Origin: Vibrio tasmaniensis 1F-187
GTDB taxonomy: Bacteria; Pseudomonadota; Gammaproteobacteria; Enterobacterales; Vibrionaceae
Reading direction: 5' to 3'
DNA: 64,000 nucleotides
NCBI RefSeq assembly: GCF_000272405.2
Contig: NZ_AJZM02000307.1
Location: forward strand, 7,821 to 71,820
Program-made: the position numbers and the translations under genes
Shown: piece by piece, positions 56,578 through 64,000 of the stretch
Layout: each line of letters begins with the position of its first letter
Position numbering within the stretch: position 1 is the first letter of the stretch
Notes under the pieces: model-generated
What the model was told of the DNA's origin: nothing
The model's database searches: none
Seen by the model: the letters and a program-made list of their open reading frames with translations, nothing else

Positions 56578-58164
56578 CTACGGCGTGTAGAACGTTGCTG
56601 CACCTGGGCCTACTGGAAGACCAAATACGAACACCCATAGGTAGAACAAGATGCTCCAACCGAACATAAAGCAGATTGAGTATGGAAGCATTGTAGCAAT
56701 CAGAGTACCGATACCAAGGTTCTTCATGTAACGCGTCGCTACAGCAAGAATAAGACCGAAGTAGCTCATCATTGGTGTAATGATGTTCGTCGTTGAATCA
56801 CCGATACGGTAAGCTGCTTGAATCGTTTCTGGTGCGTAACCAACAAGCATTAGCATAGGTACAAAGATAGGTGCTGTTACTGCCCACTGAGCAGAAGCCG
56901 AACCGATCATTAGGTTAATGAAGCCACACATTAGGATAAATGCAAAGAACAACATTGGGCCAGTAAGACCGATATCTTGTAAGAAGCTAGCGCCACCAAC
57001 AGCGATTACTTGACCAAAGTTAGTCCACTTAAAGAAAGCAACAAACTGTGCAGCAAAGAATACAAGAACAATGTACATGCCCATTGAAGACATAGACGTT
57101 GCCATCGCATTGATCACGTCACGATCGTTCTTCATTGAACCGGTAACTTTACCGTAAACAAAACCAGGAATAGCGAAGAATACAAAGATAAACGCAACAA
57201 TACTCTTCAGGAATGGAGAACCCGAAACCGTACCAGACGCTGAACGTAGAACACCGTCAGCTGGAACGATAGTCCACGCTAGAAGTGCAGAAACAGCCAA
57301 TACAGCAATACCTGCTAGTTTTAGACCTTTCTTCTCAACATCCGTCAGTCTGCCCATCGAATCATTTGATAAATCTTCAGAAGCTTCTTCGTCGTTGTAT
57401 TTACCCAACTTAGGTTCAACAATCTTCTCAGTTACAAATGCACCTGTAATCGCGATGAAGAAAGTAGAAACAAACATGAAGTACCAGTTTGACTCAGGAC
57501 CAACCGTGTAAGACGGGTCAATCATCTGTGCCGCTGTTTCTGTAATACCAGAAAGCAGTGGGTCAACCGTACCGATAAGTAGGTTTGCAGAGTAACCACC
57601 TGACACACCAGCGAATGCCGCAGCAAGACCAGCAAGAGGGTGACGACCTAAAGAATGGAAAAGCATTGCTGCTAGTGGAATAAGTACCACATAGCCAAGC
57701 TCTGATGCTGTGTTAGAGATAATACCTGCAAACACAACCGTTACTGTAACCATGCGCTTAGAAGCACCCATTACCATGCCACGCATTGCAGCAGATAGTA
57801 GACCTGAGTGTTCAGCAATCGCTACACCAAGCATAGCAACAAGTACAGTACCTAGTGGAGCAAAACCAACAAAGTTCTTAACTAAGTTAGTCACAATAAG
57901 TTGTAGACCTTCTGCGTTAAGCAGACTTACAACGTGGATCATGCCGTCAGCAGCACGACCTTTAGCACCTTCTGGTCGAGGGTCCATAACAGACACTTCG
58001 AAGTAACCAGCAATACCTGAAGTAACGAGGATTGCTAAGCAGAAGATTGCGAAAAGAGTGATTGGGTGGGGTAATAGGTTCCCCAAATATTCAACGCCAT
58101 CTAAAAAGCGAGTAAAAATAGGTTTTTTAGGCGAATTGTTTTTTATTGAAGCTGATGAACTCAT
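56578..58164 (-). CDS. AbgT family transporter
   Basis: A 528-residue inner-membrane protein with about 11 hydrophobic segments. The order and segments (FLDGVEYLGNLLPHPITLFAIF, FVGFAPLGTVLVAMLGVAIAEHSGLL, RIGDSTTNIITPMMSYFGLI) are typical of the AbgT family. E. coli AbgT takes up p-aminobenzoyl-glutamate, while others such as MtrF export sulfonamides or antimetabolites, so the substrate here cannot be told. AGGAGGG lies just upstream of the ATG used; a start 28 codons further is open but without support. It has no abgA or abgB partners next to it. Confidence 0.93.
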   Translation of the reverse strand: MSSSASIKNNSPKKPIFTRFLDGVEYLGNLLPHPITLFAIFCLAILVTSGIAGYFEVSVMDPRPEGAKGRAADGMIHVVSLLNAEGLQLIVTNLVKNFVGFAPLGTVLVAMLGVAIAEHSGLLSAAMRGMVMGASKRMVTVTVVFAGIISNTASELGYVVLIPLAAMLFHSLGRHPLAGLAAAFAGVSGGYSANLLIGTVDPLLSGITETAAQMIDPSYTVGPESNWYFMFVSTFFIAITGAFVTEKIVEPKLGKYNDEEASEDLSNDSMGRLTDVEKKGLKLAGIAVLAVSALLAWTIVPADGVLRSASGTVSGSPFLKSIVAFIFVFFAIPGFVYGKVTGSMKNDRDVINAMATSMSSMGMYIVLVFFAAQFVAFFKWTNFGQVIAVGGASFLQDIGLTGPMLFFAFILMCGFINLMIGSASAQWAVTAPIFVPMLMLVGYAPETIQAAYRIGDSTTNIITPMMSYFGLILAVATRYMKNLGIGTLIATMLPYSICFMFGWSILFYLWVFVFGLPVGPGAATFYTP

Positions 58165-58551
58165 CAGTTCCCTCCTTGTAGTGATTCCTGTGCAATTGTG
58201 ACAAAGATGTTTAAATTGCCCGCGCAGATTACTCGACAAAAGGGTCAATTAGAAATCGTAAATGTTACAAAGTGTGTAACAAGCCATTCTTTTTAACTTA
58301 ATAAAAACAAAAAATTAGCAAATAACTCCAATTAAAGTACAAAAGTTAGGTTTATAATTGGTATGGATGCATTCATTCGGTTTATGCTTGCGCTTGTAAG
58401 CTATTGATAAAGTGACAAATAAAAAACGACGTACGCTAAGTGAGCACATACTCTCCTGCAAAGTTCCTCTCGAAGGAAAAGAAAAACAGACAAATGAATG
58501 AAGTTTGACTTTCCCCTCGTTTTTACACTCATGTCACATCAAATTGACTGA
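58165..58551. other. Intergenic region upstream of the AbgT-family gene
   Basis: No gene is visible in these 387 bases. It is AT-rich around 58280-58350. One feature stands out: TGTTAC-AAAGTGT-GTAACA at 58263-58281, a 6-bp inverted repeat that could be an operator for the transporter. The right end is the 3' side of the L36 gene; I see no strong terminator. Confidence 0.45.
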
Positions 58552-58677
58552 CTATTTTTGAACCGCTTTGAATCTCGGGTTGGATTTACAGATGACATAG
58601 AGACGGCCTCTACGCTTTACTATTTGGCAATCTGGGTGACGGCTTTTCGCACTTTTCAGTGATTTCACAACTTTCAT
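58552..58677 (-). CDS. rpmJ: Ribosomal protein L36, alternative type
   Basis: A 41-residue protein, [20 protein letters not shown] then [21 protein letters not shown]. This matches the E. coli YkgO paralogue, not the shorter zinc-ribbon L36. Two cysteines remain (Cys17, Cys30) but the four-ligand zinc site of the standard form is incomplete. It replaces zinc-containing L36 when zinc is scarce, so freeing zinc. It starts one base after the L31 stop, so the two are one transcript under the upstream metal-responsive operators. The gene is very short and easily missed. Confidence 0.93.
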   Translation of the reverse strand: MKVVKSLKSAKSRHPDCQIVKRRGRLYVICKSNPRFKAVQK

Positions 58678-58678
58678 T

Positions 58679-58939
58679 CTATTTCGCTCCCTTACCTAAT
58701 TGACCAAAACGACGAGTGAAGTTCGCAACGCGTCCCTCTTTATGTAGCACTCGCTGTTTACCCGTATAGAAAGGATGCGACTTTGACGACACCTCAATCG
58801 TGAAGTAAGGATAAGTATTTCCGTCTTCCCATTCGATAGTGCGATCTGTTTTCAATGTTGATCCGATTAAGAAGTACTCATCGACACTGGTGTCATGAAA
58901 AACCACGGGGCGGTAATCAGGGTGGATATTCGGTTTCAT
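58679..58939 (-). CDS. rpmE2: Ribosomal protein L31 type B
   Basis: An 86-residue L31 of the zinc-free (C-minus) type, [20 protein letters not shown] with [14 protein letters not shown] and the basic end [17 protein letters not shown]. It contains no cysteine at all, so it cannot hold zinc. The E. coli YkgM equivalent is a Zur target that replaces L31 during zinc starvation. AAGGG precedes the ATG. The paired L36 gene and the 26-bp palindrome upstream fit the same role. Confidence 0.95.
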
Positions 58940-58960
58940 TGTATTTCCCTTAAATAACTA

Positions 58961-58986
58961 ATTTGATATGTTATAACATATCAAAT
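58961..58986 (-). promoter_or_regulatory. Zur-type operator, 26-bp perfect palindrome
   Basis: ATTTGATATGTTATAACATATCAAAT reads the same on both strands over 26 bases and contains TGTTATAACA, the centre of the Zur box GAAATGTTATANTATAACATTTC. It lies 22 bases before the L31 start and overlaps a -10 like TGTTAT (complement 58974-58979). Confidence 0.85.
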
Positions 58987-59000
58987 GATAATTATTATCA
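58986..59000. promoter_or_regulatory. Fur-box 7-1-7 motif abutting the Zur operator
   Basis: TGATAAT-T-ATTATCA is an exact match to the 7-1-7 Fur consensus TGATAATNATTATCA. It shares one base with the palindrome beside it and covers a possible -35 (TTGATA, complement 58997-59002) for the L31-L36 unit. It may also affect the divergent trmO. Confidence 0.7.
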
Positions 59001-59063
59001 AAAGAAAAACAAGTGATTTTATGATATTTTTCCGTCTTAACTGAAACCAGAGAACACCTTGCT

Positions 59064-59759
59064 ATGTACACCATTGAACCTGTTGGCTTTATTGAGTCTC
59101 CTTATAAAGAGAAGTTCGCTGTGCCAAGACAGCCTAGGTTAGTACCCACTTCTACCTCAAGAGTCAGGCTAGTTGAAGCAGCGAACTGCCTTGAGTCTGT
59201 TCGTGATATTGAACAATTTAGTCATGTGTGGTTGTTGTTTTTGTTCGATAAGAACCTTGAAGCAGGATGGAAACCAACCGTGAGGCCACCTCGCCTTGGC
59301 GGGAACGAACGTATTGGTGTATTCGCGTCTCGTGCCACATTCAGACCGAATGGAGTGGGTATGTCCGCGGTTGAGCTCAAAGGTGTATCTCAAGAAAAGG
59401 GACAAACTTGGTTGGACTTGGGCAGTGTTGATCTCGTTGACGGCACACCGATCATCGACATCAAACCTTATATCCCCTACTCGGATTCAATTCCCGATGC
59501 ACTAGGAGGGTTTGCCGCCGATGAACCAGCAGTGCTCGACGTTAACTTCTCACAACAAGCGCAAAGTAAGCTCGAAAACCACCCACAAGCACGCCATATC
59601 ATTCAGGTGATCAAAGAAGTATTAGGCCAAGATCCTCGCCCTGCCTATAAGAAAGGTAAGCCTGACAACAAGGAATATGCGGTAAATTTGTTCGATCTTA
59701 ACGTGAAATTCGTGGTTGAAACGCTTTTCATCAATGTAACTGACATTGAACGCTTTTGA
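59064..59759 (+). CDS. trmO: tRNA (N6-threonylcarbamoyladenosine(37)-N6)-methyltransferase TrmO
   Basis: Adds a methyl group to t6A37 in tRNA-Thr using SAM. The 231-residue product has the TsaA/UPF0066 beta-barrel segments IEPVGFIESPYKEKFAVPRQP, FSHVWLLFLFDKN, NERIGVFASRATFRPNGVGMSAVELKG and DLVDGTPIIDIKPYIPYSD. It lies directly upstream of proS, as in E. coli. It is divergent from the L31-L36 unit and shares its metal-responsive region. The ribosome site is weak (AGAGAACACC). Confidence 0.93.
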   Translation: MYTIEPVGFIESPYKEKFAVPRQPRLVPTSTSRVRLVEAANCLESVRDIEQFSHVWLLFLFDKNLEAGWKPTVRPPRLGGNERIGVFASRATFRPNGVGMSAVELKGVSQEKGQTWLDLGSVDLVDGTPIIDIKPYIPYSDSIPDALGGFAADEPAVLDVNFSQQAQSKLENHPQARHIIQVIKEVLGQDPRPAYKKGKPDNKEYAVNLFDLNVKFVVETLFINVTDIERF

Positions 59760-59860
59760 GATCCCAAATAGGCTGATATTATATGCGGCTATATCAGATT
59801 TGCTGTTGTCATTAACCACAGCAAGTTTTCTTTTATCAATGATGAAACGGATACCATAGA

Positions 59861-61576
59861 ATGCGTACCAGTAACTACCTTCTTTCTACTCTGAAAGAGA
59901 CTCCAAACGACGCAGAAGTTATCAGCCACCAGCTGATGCTACGTGCAGGTATGATCCGTAAGCTAGCTTCAGGTTTATATACTTGGCTACCTACTGGTCT
60001 ACGTGTACTGCGTAAAGTCGAAAATATCGTTCGCCAAGAGATCGATAATGCAGGTGCCGTTGAAATCTTGATGCCCGTAGTTCAACCGTTTGAGCTTTGG
60101 GAAGAGACTGGCCGTTCTGAAAAGATGGGTCCTGAGCTACTTCGTTTCACAGACCGTCATTCTCGTCCATTTGTTCTTAGCCCAACAGCAGAAGAAGTGG
60201 TAACGAGCCTAGTACGTAACGAGATCAGCTCTTACAAACAGCTACCTCTAAACCTGTACCAAATCCAGACTAAATTCCGTGATGAACGCCGCCCTCGTTT
60301 TGGCGTAATGCGTGCTCGTGAATTCTCTATGATGGATGCGTACAGCTTTGATATCGATAAAGAAGGCTTAGAAAAGTCTTACCAAGCGATGCACGATGCT
60401 TACTGTAAAGCATTTGACCGCATGGGCCTTGAGTACCGTCCAGTATTAGCAGACTCTGGCGCAATCGGTGGCAGCGGCTCTCAAGAGTTCCACGTTCTTG
60501 CTGAAAGCGGCGAAGACCTAATCGCATTCTCTTCAGAATCTGATTACGCAGCGAACATCGAGAAAGCAGAAGCACTAGCTCCAACGACTGAAGCGGCAGC
60601 GCCAACTCAAGAGATGGAACTGGTTGATACGCCAAACGCAAAAACAATCGCAGAACTTGTAGAGCAACACGGTCTAGCAATCGAGAAGACCGTTAAGACT
60701 CTATTCGTTAAAGCTTCTGATGAAGTAAATGCAGACATCATCGCGCTAATCATCCGTGGCGACCACGAGCTTAACGAAGTGAAAGCAGAGAACCTTCCAC
60801 AGGTTGCTGCTCCACTAGAGATGGCTTCTGAAGAAGAAATCCGTGCACTTGTTGGTGCAGGTCCTGGTTCACTTGGCCCTGTTGGTCTAGAGCTACCATT
60901 CATCGTTGACCGCTCTGTTGCTGTAATGAGCGACTTCGGTGCTGGTGCAAACGTAGACGGTAAGCACTACTTCGGTATTAACTGGGGTCGTGACGTTGAG
61001 CTTGCTCAAGTTGAAGACCTACGTAACGTAGTTGAAGGCGACCTAAGCCCATGTGGTCAAGGTACCATCCAACTTAAGCGCGGTATCGAAGTTGGTCACA
61101 TCTTCCAACTAGGTAATACTTACTCTAAAGCAATGAACTGTAACGTGCTTGGTCCTGATGGTAAGAGCGTAATCCTAGAAATGGGTTGTTACGGTATCGG
61201 TGTTTCACGTGTTGTTGCATCTGCTATCGAGCAAAACCACGATAAATTCGGTATCACTTGGCCAGACGCACTAGCACCATTCCAAGTTGCTATCGTACCA
61301 ATGAACATGCACAAATCTGAGCGCGTTAAAGAAGCCGCTGAGAAGCTATACGCTGAATTAACGGCTATGGGAATCGAAGTACTATTTGATGACCGTAAAG
61401 AGCGCCCAGGTGTTATGTTTAAAGATATCGAGCTAGTGGGTATCCCTCACACTATCGTTATCGGTGATCGCAGCATGGACGAAGGTAACTTCGAATACAA
61501 AAACCGTCGTACTGGTGATAAAGAAGCAATCGCTATGGACACGGTTATCGAGCACCTTACAGCTCAACTAGCTTAG
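59861..61576 (+). CDS. proS: Prolyl-tRNA synthetase, bacterial type
   Basis: Charges tRNA-Pro with proline. The 571-residue class II synthetase equals the E. coli form. Motif 1 and 2 regions ([43 protein letters not shown]) and motif 3 ([14 protein letters not shown]) are visible. The insertion of about 180 residues between motifs 2 and 3 (about 225-400) is the editing domain that clears Ala-tRNA-Pro, with [13 protein letters not shown] and [22 protein letters not shown] and TATTAT in the 101 bases after trmO could form a promoter. Confidence 0.98.
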   Translation: MRTSNYLLSTLKETPNDAEVISHQLMLRAGMIRKLASGLYTWLPTGLRVLRKVENIVRQEIDNAGAVEILMPVVQPFELWEETGRSEKMGPELLRFTDRHSRPFVLSPTAEEVVTSLVRNEISSYKQLPLNLYQIQTKFRDERRPRFGVMRAREFSMMDAYSFDIDKEGLEKSYQAMHDAYCKAFDRMGLEYRPVLADSGAIGGSGSQEFHVLAESGEDLIAFSSESDYAANIEKAEALAPTTEAAAPTQEMELVDTPNAKTIAELVEQHGLAIEKTVKTLFVKASDEVNADIIALIIRGDHELNEVKAENLPQVAAPLEMASEEEIRALVGAGPGSLGPVGLELPFIVDRSVAVMSDFGAGANVDGKHYFGINWGRDVELAQVEDLRNVVEGDLSPCGQGTIQLKRGIEVGHIFQLGNTYSKAMNCNVLGPDGKSVILEMGCYGIGVSRVVASAIEQNHDKFGITWPDALAPFQVAIVPMNMHKSERVKEAAEKLYAELTAMGIEVLFDDRKERPGVMFKDIELVGIPHTIVIGDRSMDEGNFEYKNRRTGDKEAIAMDTVIEHLTAQLA

Positions 61577-61605
61577 TAATCCGATTACTCGCTAGATAAA
61601 CATTG

Positions 61606-61632
61606 AAAGGCTACCATTAGGTGGCCTTTTTT
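61606..61632 (+). terminator. Terminator after proS
   Basis: AAAGGCTACC pairs, with one G-T pair, with GGTGGCCTTT around loop ATTA, followed by T residues. Confidence 0.8.
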
Positions 61633-61765
61633 GTGCCTGTCGTTTCTCTTCAAACTCCCTTCTATTTATCACCAGAGTAAATAACGTAAGTTAATCCCCT
61701 GTTCATCTTTAAATCCGTATATTGGGTTCATCAACTCTTTAGACACGATTACATTGGAGGTATCG

Positions 61766-62455
61766 ATGGATATCAAAAGCTTACTTAACCAAGCACTTAA
61801 GTCAGATCTAGTTAAACAAGGTACTCAGAAGCTTTCCCAAGGCTCTTCAAGTTTAAGTGGCCTAACTCAAGGCGGCAGTGGTAAGAATATCAACAAAAGC
61901 ACGCTCGGAGCCTTCGGCGCAGGCGCAGTTGGCGGCGGACTCTTAGGTGCGTTAATGGGCTCTAAGAAAACCAAGAAAATGGGTAAGAAAGCCGCTGGTA
62001 TTGGTGGCGCAGCGGCACTTGGCGCACTCGCTTACAAGGTCTATAACGACTATCAGTCGAAACAAGGCCAAGCACCGAATTCCGAACAAGCTCAATTTGA
62101 TGAGAACGACTCAAACCATAGTGTGCTGATTCTAAGATCGATGATTGCTGCGTCCAAAGCCGATGGTCATGTCGATGAAGAGGAGATGGCAAAGATCGAG
62201 CAAGCGGTCGAAAATATGGGCGCCGATTATCAACTGACTAAATTGGTCTCTGAAGAGCTGCACAAACCACTCGATCCAAGTGAAATTGCTCAATTAGCAA
62301 CGTCACCTCAACAAGCGAGTGAGATCTACTTAGCCTCTTTGATTGTAGCGGATGAGCAGAACTTTATGGAGAAGGCTTACCTCAAAGAGTTAGCAAAGCA
62401 GCTCAACTTAGCTGATGAGGTCACTTATCAGCTTGAACAGCAGATCTCTAGTTAA
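61766..62455 (+). CDS. DUF533 family protein (YebE-like, TerB-type domain)
   Basis: A 229-residue protein. The first 70 residues are polar and glycine-rich with a hydrophobic glycine-alanine stretch (LGAFGAGAVGGGLLGALMGS) followed by a basic patch, which looks like a membrane insertion segment. The C-terminal 120 residues (ILRSMIAASKADGHVDEEEMAKIEQAVEN) resemble the TerB/DUF533 domain with its acidic metal-binding-like residues. E. coli YebE is a member. The function is unknown. GGAGG lies six bases before the ATG used; an ATG four codons earlier was rejected. Confidence 0.83.
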   Translation: MDIKSLLNQALKSDLVKQGTQKLSQGSSSLSGLTQGGSGKNINKSTLGAFGAGAVGGGLLGALMGSKKTKKMGKKAAGIGGAAALGALAYKVYNDYQSKQGQAPNSEQAQFDENDSNHSVLILRSMIAASKADGHVDEEEMAKIEQAVENMGADYQLTKLVSEELHKPLDPSEIAQLATSPQQASEIYLASLIVADEQNFMEKAYLKELAKQLNLADEVTYQLEQQISS

Positions 62456-62642
62456 GCGGTAATTATCAGGCGAATCAGTAAATATCACGCTAAGTAACAA
62501 GTTAGCAAAGTGATACATTGAGCATCAACAGAATGAGATATTGAGCAAGAACAAACTAACTCTGAACTTAGTCAGATCCACTTTGTTTTTGCTTATCTCT
62601 ATGTGTATATTGAGATCAGTTATCATTTGGTTAGGTATAAAA

Positions 62643-62846
62643 ATGAAAGTATACGATTGTTGTGATTTGGTGCGTGAACTGTATTCTCAAATTGGCAGTG
62701 GCGACCAAGGCTATATCCCTAAAGCGATCACCTGCGCGGTAAAAACATTGAACGACCTTGCTGCAGATGAATCTCTTCCTAAAGAAGCAAGAGATCGTGC
62801 TGCATTTGCCGCAGCGAATCTACTGATCTCAGATTTCGAGGACTAA
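62643..62846 (+). CDS. yaeP: UPF0253 family protein YaeP
   Basis: A 67-residue soluble protein, [20 protein letters not shown] then [20 protein letters not shown] and [15 protein letters not shown]. This is the YaeP family, in E. coli close to proS. No function is established. A TTG 34 codons further upstream would add a hydrophobic segment not found in YaeP, so the ATG is preferred. It is followed one base later by the DUF4250 gene. Confidence 0.9.
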   Translation: MKVYDCCDLVRELYSQIGSGDQGYIPKAITCAVKTLNDLAADESLPKEARDRAAFAAANLLISDFED

Positions 62847-62847
62847 C

Positions 62848-63039
62848 ATGAACCTCGCTAACTTTGAAAAGATGGATCCTGTGATGTTGATGAGCATCGT
62901 CAACATGAAGCTGCGTGACGACTTCGGTGGTGATTTAGATCGAGTAGTCAACTTCTATGAAATCGACAAAGCTGCATTGACTGCAAAACTTGCGTCTGCC
63001 GGTTTTGAGTTTCTTCCTGAAGCAAAACAGTTTCGATAG
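62848..63039 (+). CDS. DUF4250 family protein
   Basis: A 63-residue protein, MNLANFEKMDPVMLMSIVNM then KLRDDFGGDLDRVVNFYEID and AKLASAGFEFLPEAKQFR. It matches the short DUF4250 family. It starts just one base after the yaeP stop, so the two are probably translationally linked. No function is known. A terminator hairpin follows. Confidence 0.85.
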   Translation: MNLANFEKMDPVMLMSIVNMKLRDDFGGDLDRVVNFYEIDKAALTAKLASAGFEFLPEAKQFR

Positions 63040-63063
63040 TCATTTAGAACAAACTTAAATTTT

Positions 63064-63093
63064 AAAGGCCAACCTCTGTGTTGGTCTTTTTGT
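63064..63093 (+). terminator. Terminator after the DUF4250 gene
   Basis: AAAGGCCAAC pairs with GTTGGTCTTT with one G-T pair, then T residues. Confidence 0.82.
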
Positions 63094-63265
63094 TTCTAGG
63101 GCAGGCTAAACACGAATAAACTTATTAGAAATTATCTGGTTGCGCCTATACTTTTATATTCTAGAGTCAGCCAACACTCCTTGAATCAAAGCGTGTTGTT
63201 GTATAGGCTACTCCAAACAGCATATAAAACTCATCACCAAATTCGATGATATCGAAGGACTAACA

Positions 63266-63592
63266 ATGAAAAGACTCGGACTTTTAGCCGTTATCGCAGC
63301 CGTATTTACCGCAGGTTGTGCTTCAAATACTCAACAAGACAACTTCCGTGAAGCCTCTTTTGAGCTGTGTAATACTGAAGTCGATATCTACTCTGTAAGC
63401 CATGATGAAAGAGTACGTATCGTCTGCTCTGACGGCTCTAAATTTGCCTTAAACAGTGAAGATACGCTAGAAATTATGCGCGATATCAACATCGACTATT
63501 GTGATGGCGAAGGCTTAGGTAAATTCAACGAAAGCCGTCACTACTACTCTTTCAAGTGTAAGTCAGGCACCCTACTTAGCATTAAAAAGTAG
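63266..63592 (+). CDS. Small uncharacterised lipoprotein
   Basis: A 108-residue product with a signal peptide and lipobox TAGC (lipidated Cys18), MKRLGLLAVIAAVFTAGCAS. The mature part has four cysteines (Cys34, Cys53, and Cys79 and Cys97 further on) that could form disulfides, and is moderately acidic. I do not recognise a family. It has AAGGA before the ATG and its own terminator, so it is a single-gene unit. Outer-membrane location is expected because residue +2 is Ala. Confidence 0.8.
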   Translation: MKRLGLLAVIAAVFTAGCASNTQQDNFREASFELCNTEVDIYSVSHDERVRIVCSDGSKFALNSEDTLEIMRDINIDYCDGEGLGKFNESRHYYSFKCKSGTLLSIKK

Positions 63593-63631
63593 AAGCGACA
63601 CAACAAGAAAGCGATAAAACAAGAAAGCAAT

Positions 63632-63663
63632 AAAGGGTTGATGTGAAAGCATTAACCCTTTTT
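63632..63663 (+). terminator. Terminator after the small lipoprotein gene
   Basis: AAAGGGTTGATG pairs with CATTAACCCTTT, allowing one bulge, then T5. Confidence 0.82.
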
Positions 63664-63710
63664 AGTACCTGCCTTTCTGTATTCTCAGATAACCTAAATC
63701 TCATACCTAC

Positions 63711-64000
63711 AGATACAAAAAAGGCCCCAAAAGGGACCTCTTAAATCAATTTTCAAAGTAGTCGTTTGAAATTCAAGGAGAGCACGCGGAGCTTACGGAT
63801 GTAAGTGAGCATGCTCGACAACGACTTTATTACTTACAAATACAAAAAAGGCTCCCAACAGGAGCCTTTCAAATCGTATTTTTCAATCAAATAGCTTTAG
63901 TTCAAGGAAAAGGCGCGGAGTTTTCAGCACCTTCCCCTAAAACAAAAAGGGACTCAATGAGCCCCTTTAAAAGTACTTTTCAAAGTAGTCGTTTGAAATT
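63711..64000. repeat. Array of extragenic repeats, continuing past the window
   Basis: Three units in a row, each opening with a terminator-like hairpin after an A tract (63717-63741, 63844-63869, 63944-63968), followed by a conserved tail. The 24-base sequence at 63750-63773 recurs exactly at 63977-64000. The middle unit shares TTCAAGGA...GCGCGGAG with the first. No gene lies between 63593 and the window end. Confidence 0.75.
63780..63816. repeat. ERIC-like palindromic core
   Basis: GAGCACGC-GGAGCTTAC-GGAT-GTAAGT-GAGCATGCTC is an imperfect hairpin. Its centre GGAGCTTAC...GTAAGTGA matches the core of ERIC/IRU elements of enterobacteria and Vibrio as I recall it. Confidence 0.6.

Noticed and set aside
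62541-62642. N-terminal hydrophobic extension of YaeP from a TTG
   Set aside because: YaeP proteins are short and soluble. The ATG at 62643 gives the usual 67 residues.
63711-64000. CRISPR array or integron attC sites
   Set aside because: The units are of unequal length and built from terminator-like hairpins, with no regular spacers and no attC-type core sites.

Overview
The window is a gene-dense chromosomal segment of a marine gamma-proteobacterium, almost certainly a Vibrio (chromosome 1). The case rests on protein sequences that read as Vibrio versions of their families (GlnB, FabZ, YaeP, DUF3461, DUF3549, DUF4250), on gene order shared with both Vibrio and E. coli (dapA-bamC, gcvR-bcp, perM/bepA/yfgD, uraA/upp/purM/purN, dnaQ/rnhA, rpsB to accA), and on a CsrB-type sRNA with a VarA/GacA-type upstream box. 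I see no prophage, insertion sequence, integron, CRISPR array, rRNA or tRNA. Species cannot be decided from this window.

Layout. 1-12.9 kb: 5' part of bamC, dapA, gcvR-bcp, perM with a TusA-like gene, bepA, an ArsC-like gene, wrbA-like and DUF2069 genes, DUF2066, then the uracil/purine block uraA, upp, purM, purN with PurR boxes. 12.9-27.2 kb: class II amidotransferase, gmhA, fadE (FadR-like site), a TIGR03503-like membrane protein behind dnaQ, rnhA, a methyltransferase, gloB, mltD plus a Yip1-like gene, yafD-like, glnB, a small cytochrome c and tilS. 27.3-46.9 kb: the conserved envelope/translation block, all on the minus strand (rpsB, tsf, pyrH, frr, uppS, cdsA, dxr, rseP, bamA, skp, lpxD, fabZ, lpxA, lpxB, rnhB, dnaE, accA). 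Hairpins with U tracts split it into several transcription units. 47-54.8 kb: map, glnD, DUF3461, truC-yqcC, DUF3549, DUF3301 and a GNAT acetyltransferase. 54.8-64 kb: a csrB sRNA gene with no long ORF, a small coiled-coil protein, yaiI, an AbgT-family transporter, the alternative ribosomal proteins L36/L31 behind abutting Zur-like and Fur-like operators, trmO, proS, DUF533, yaeP, DUF4250, a small lipoprotein, and an array of ERIC-like extragenic repeats that runs off the end.

How it works together. Most genes are housekeeping: lipid A (lpxD-lpxA-lpxB, gmhA), outer-membrane assembly (bamA, bamC, skp, bepA, rseP), isoprenoid and phospholipid precursors (dxr, uppS, cdsA, accA, fabZ), replication (dnaE, dnaQ, rnhA, rnhB), translation (rpsB, tsf, frr, map, proS, tilS, truC, trmO) and nitrogen sensing (glnB with its modifier glnD). 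The least expected material is non-coding: the csrB gene, the double metal-responsive operator, the hairpins that partition the rpsB-accA block, the purN leader repeat and the terminal repeat array. No clearly new multi-gene system is visible. All assignments come from reading the sequence and recalled family knowledge; no database search was run.
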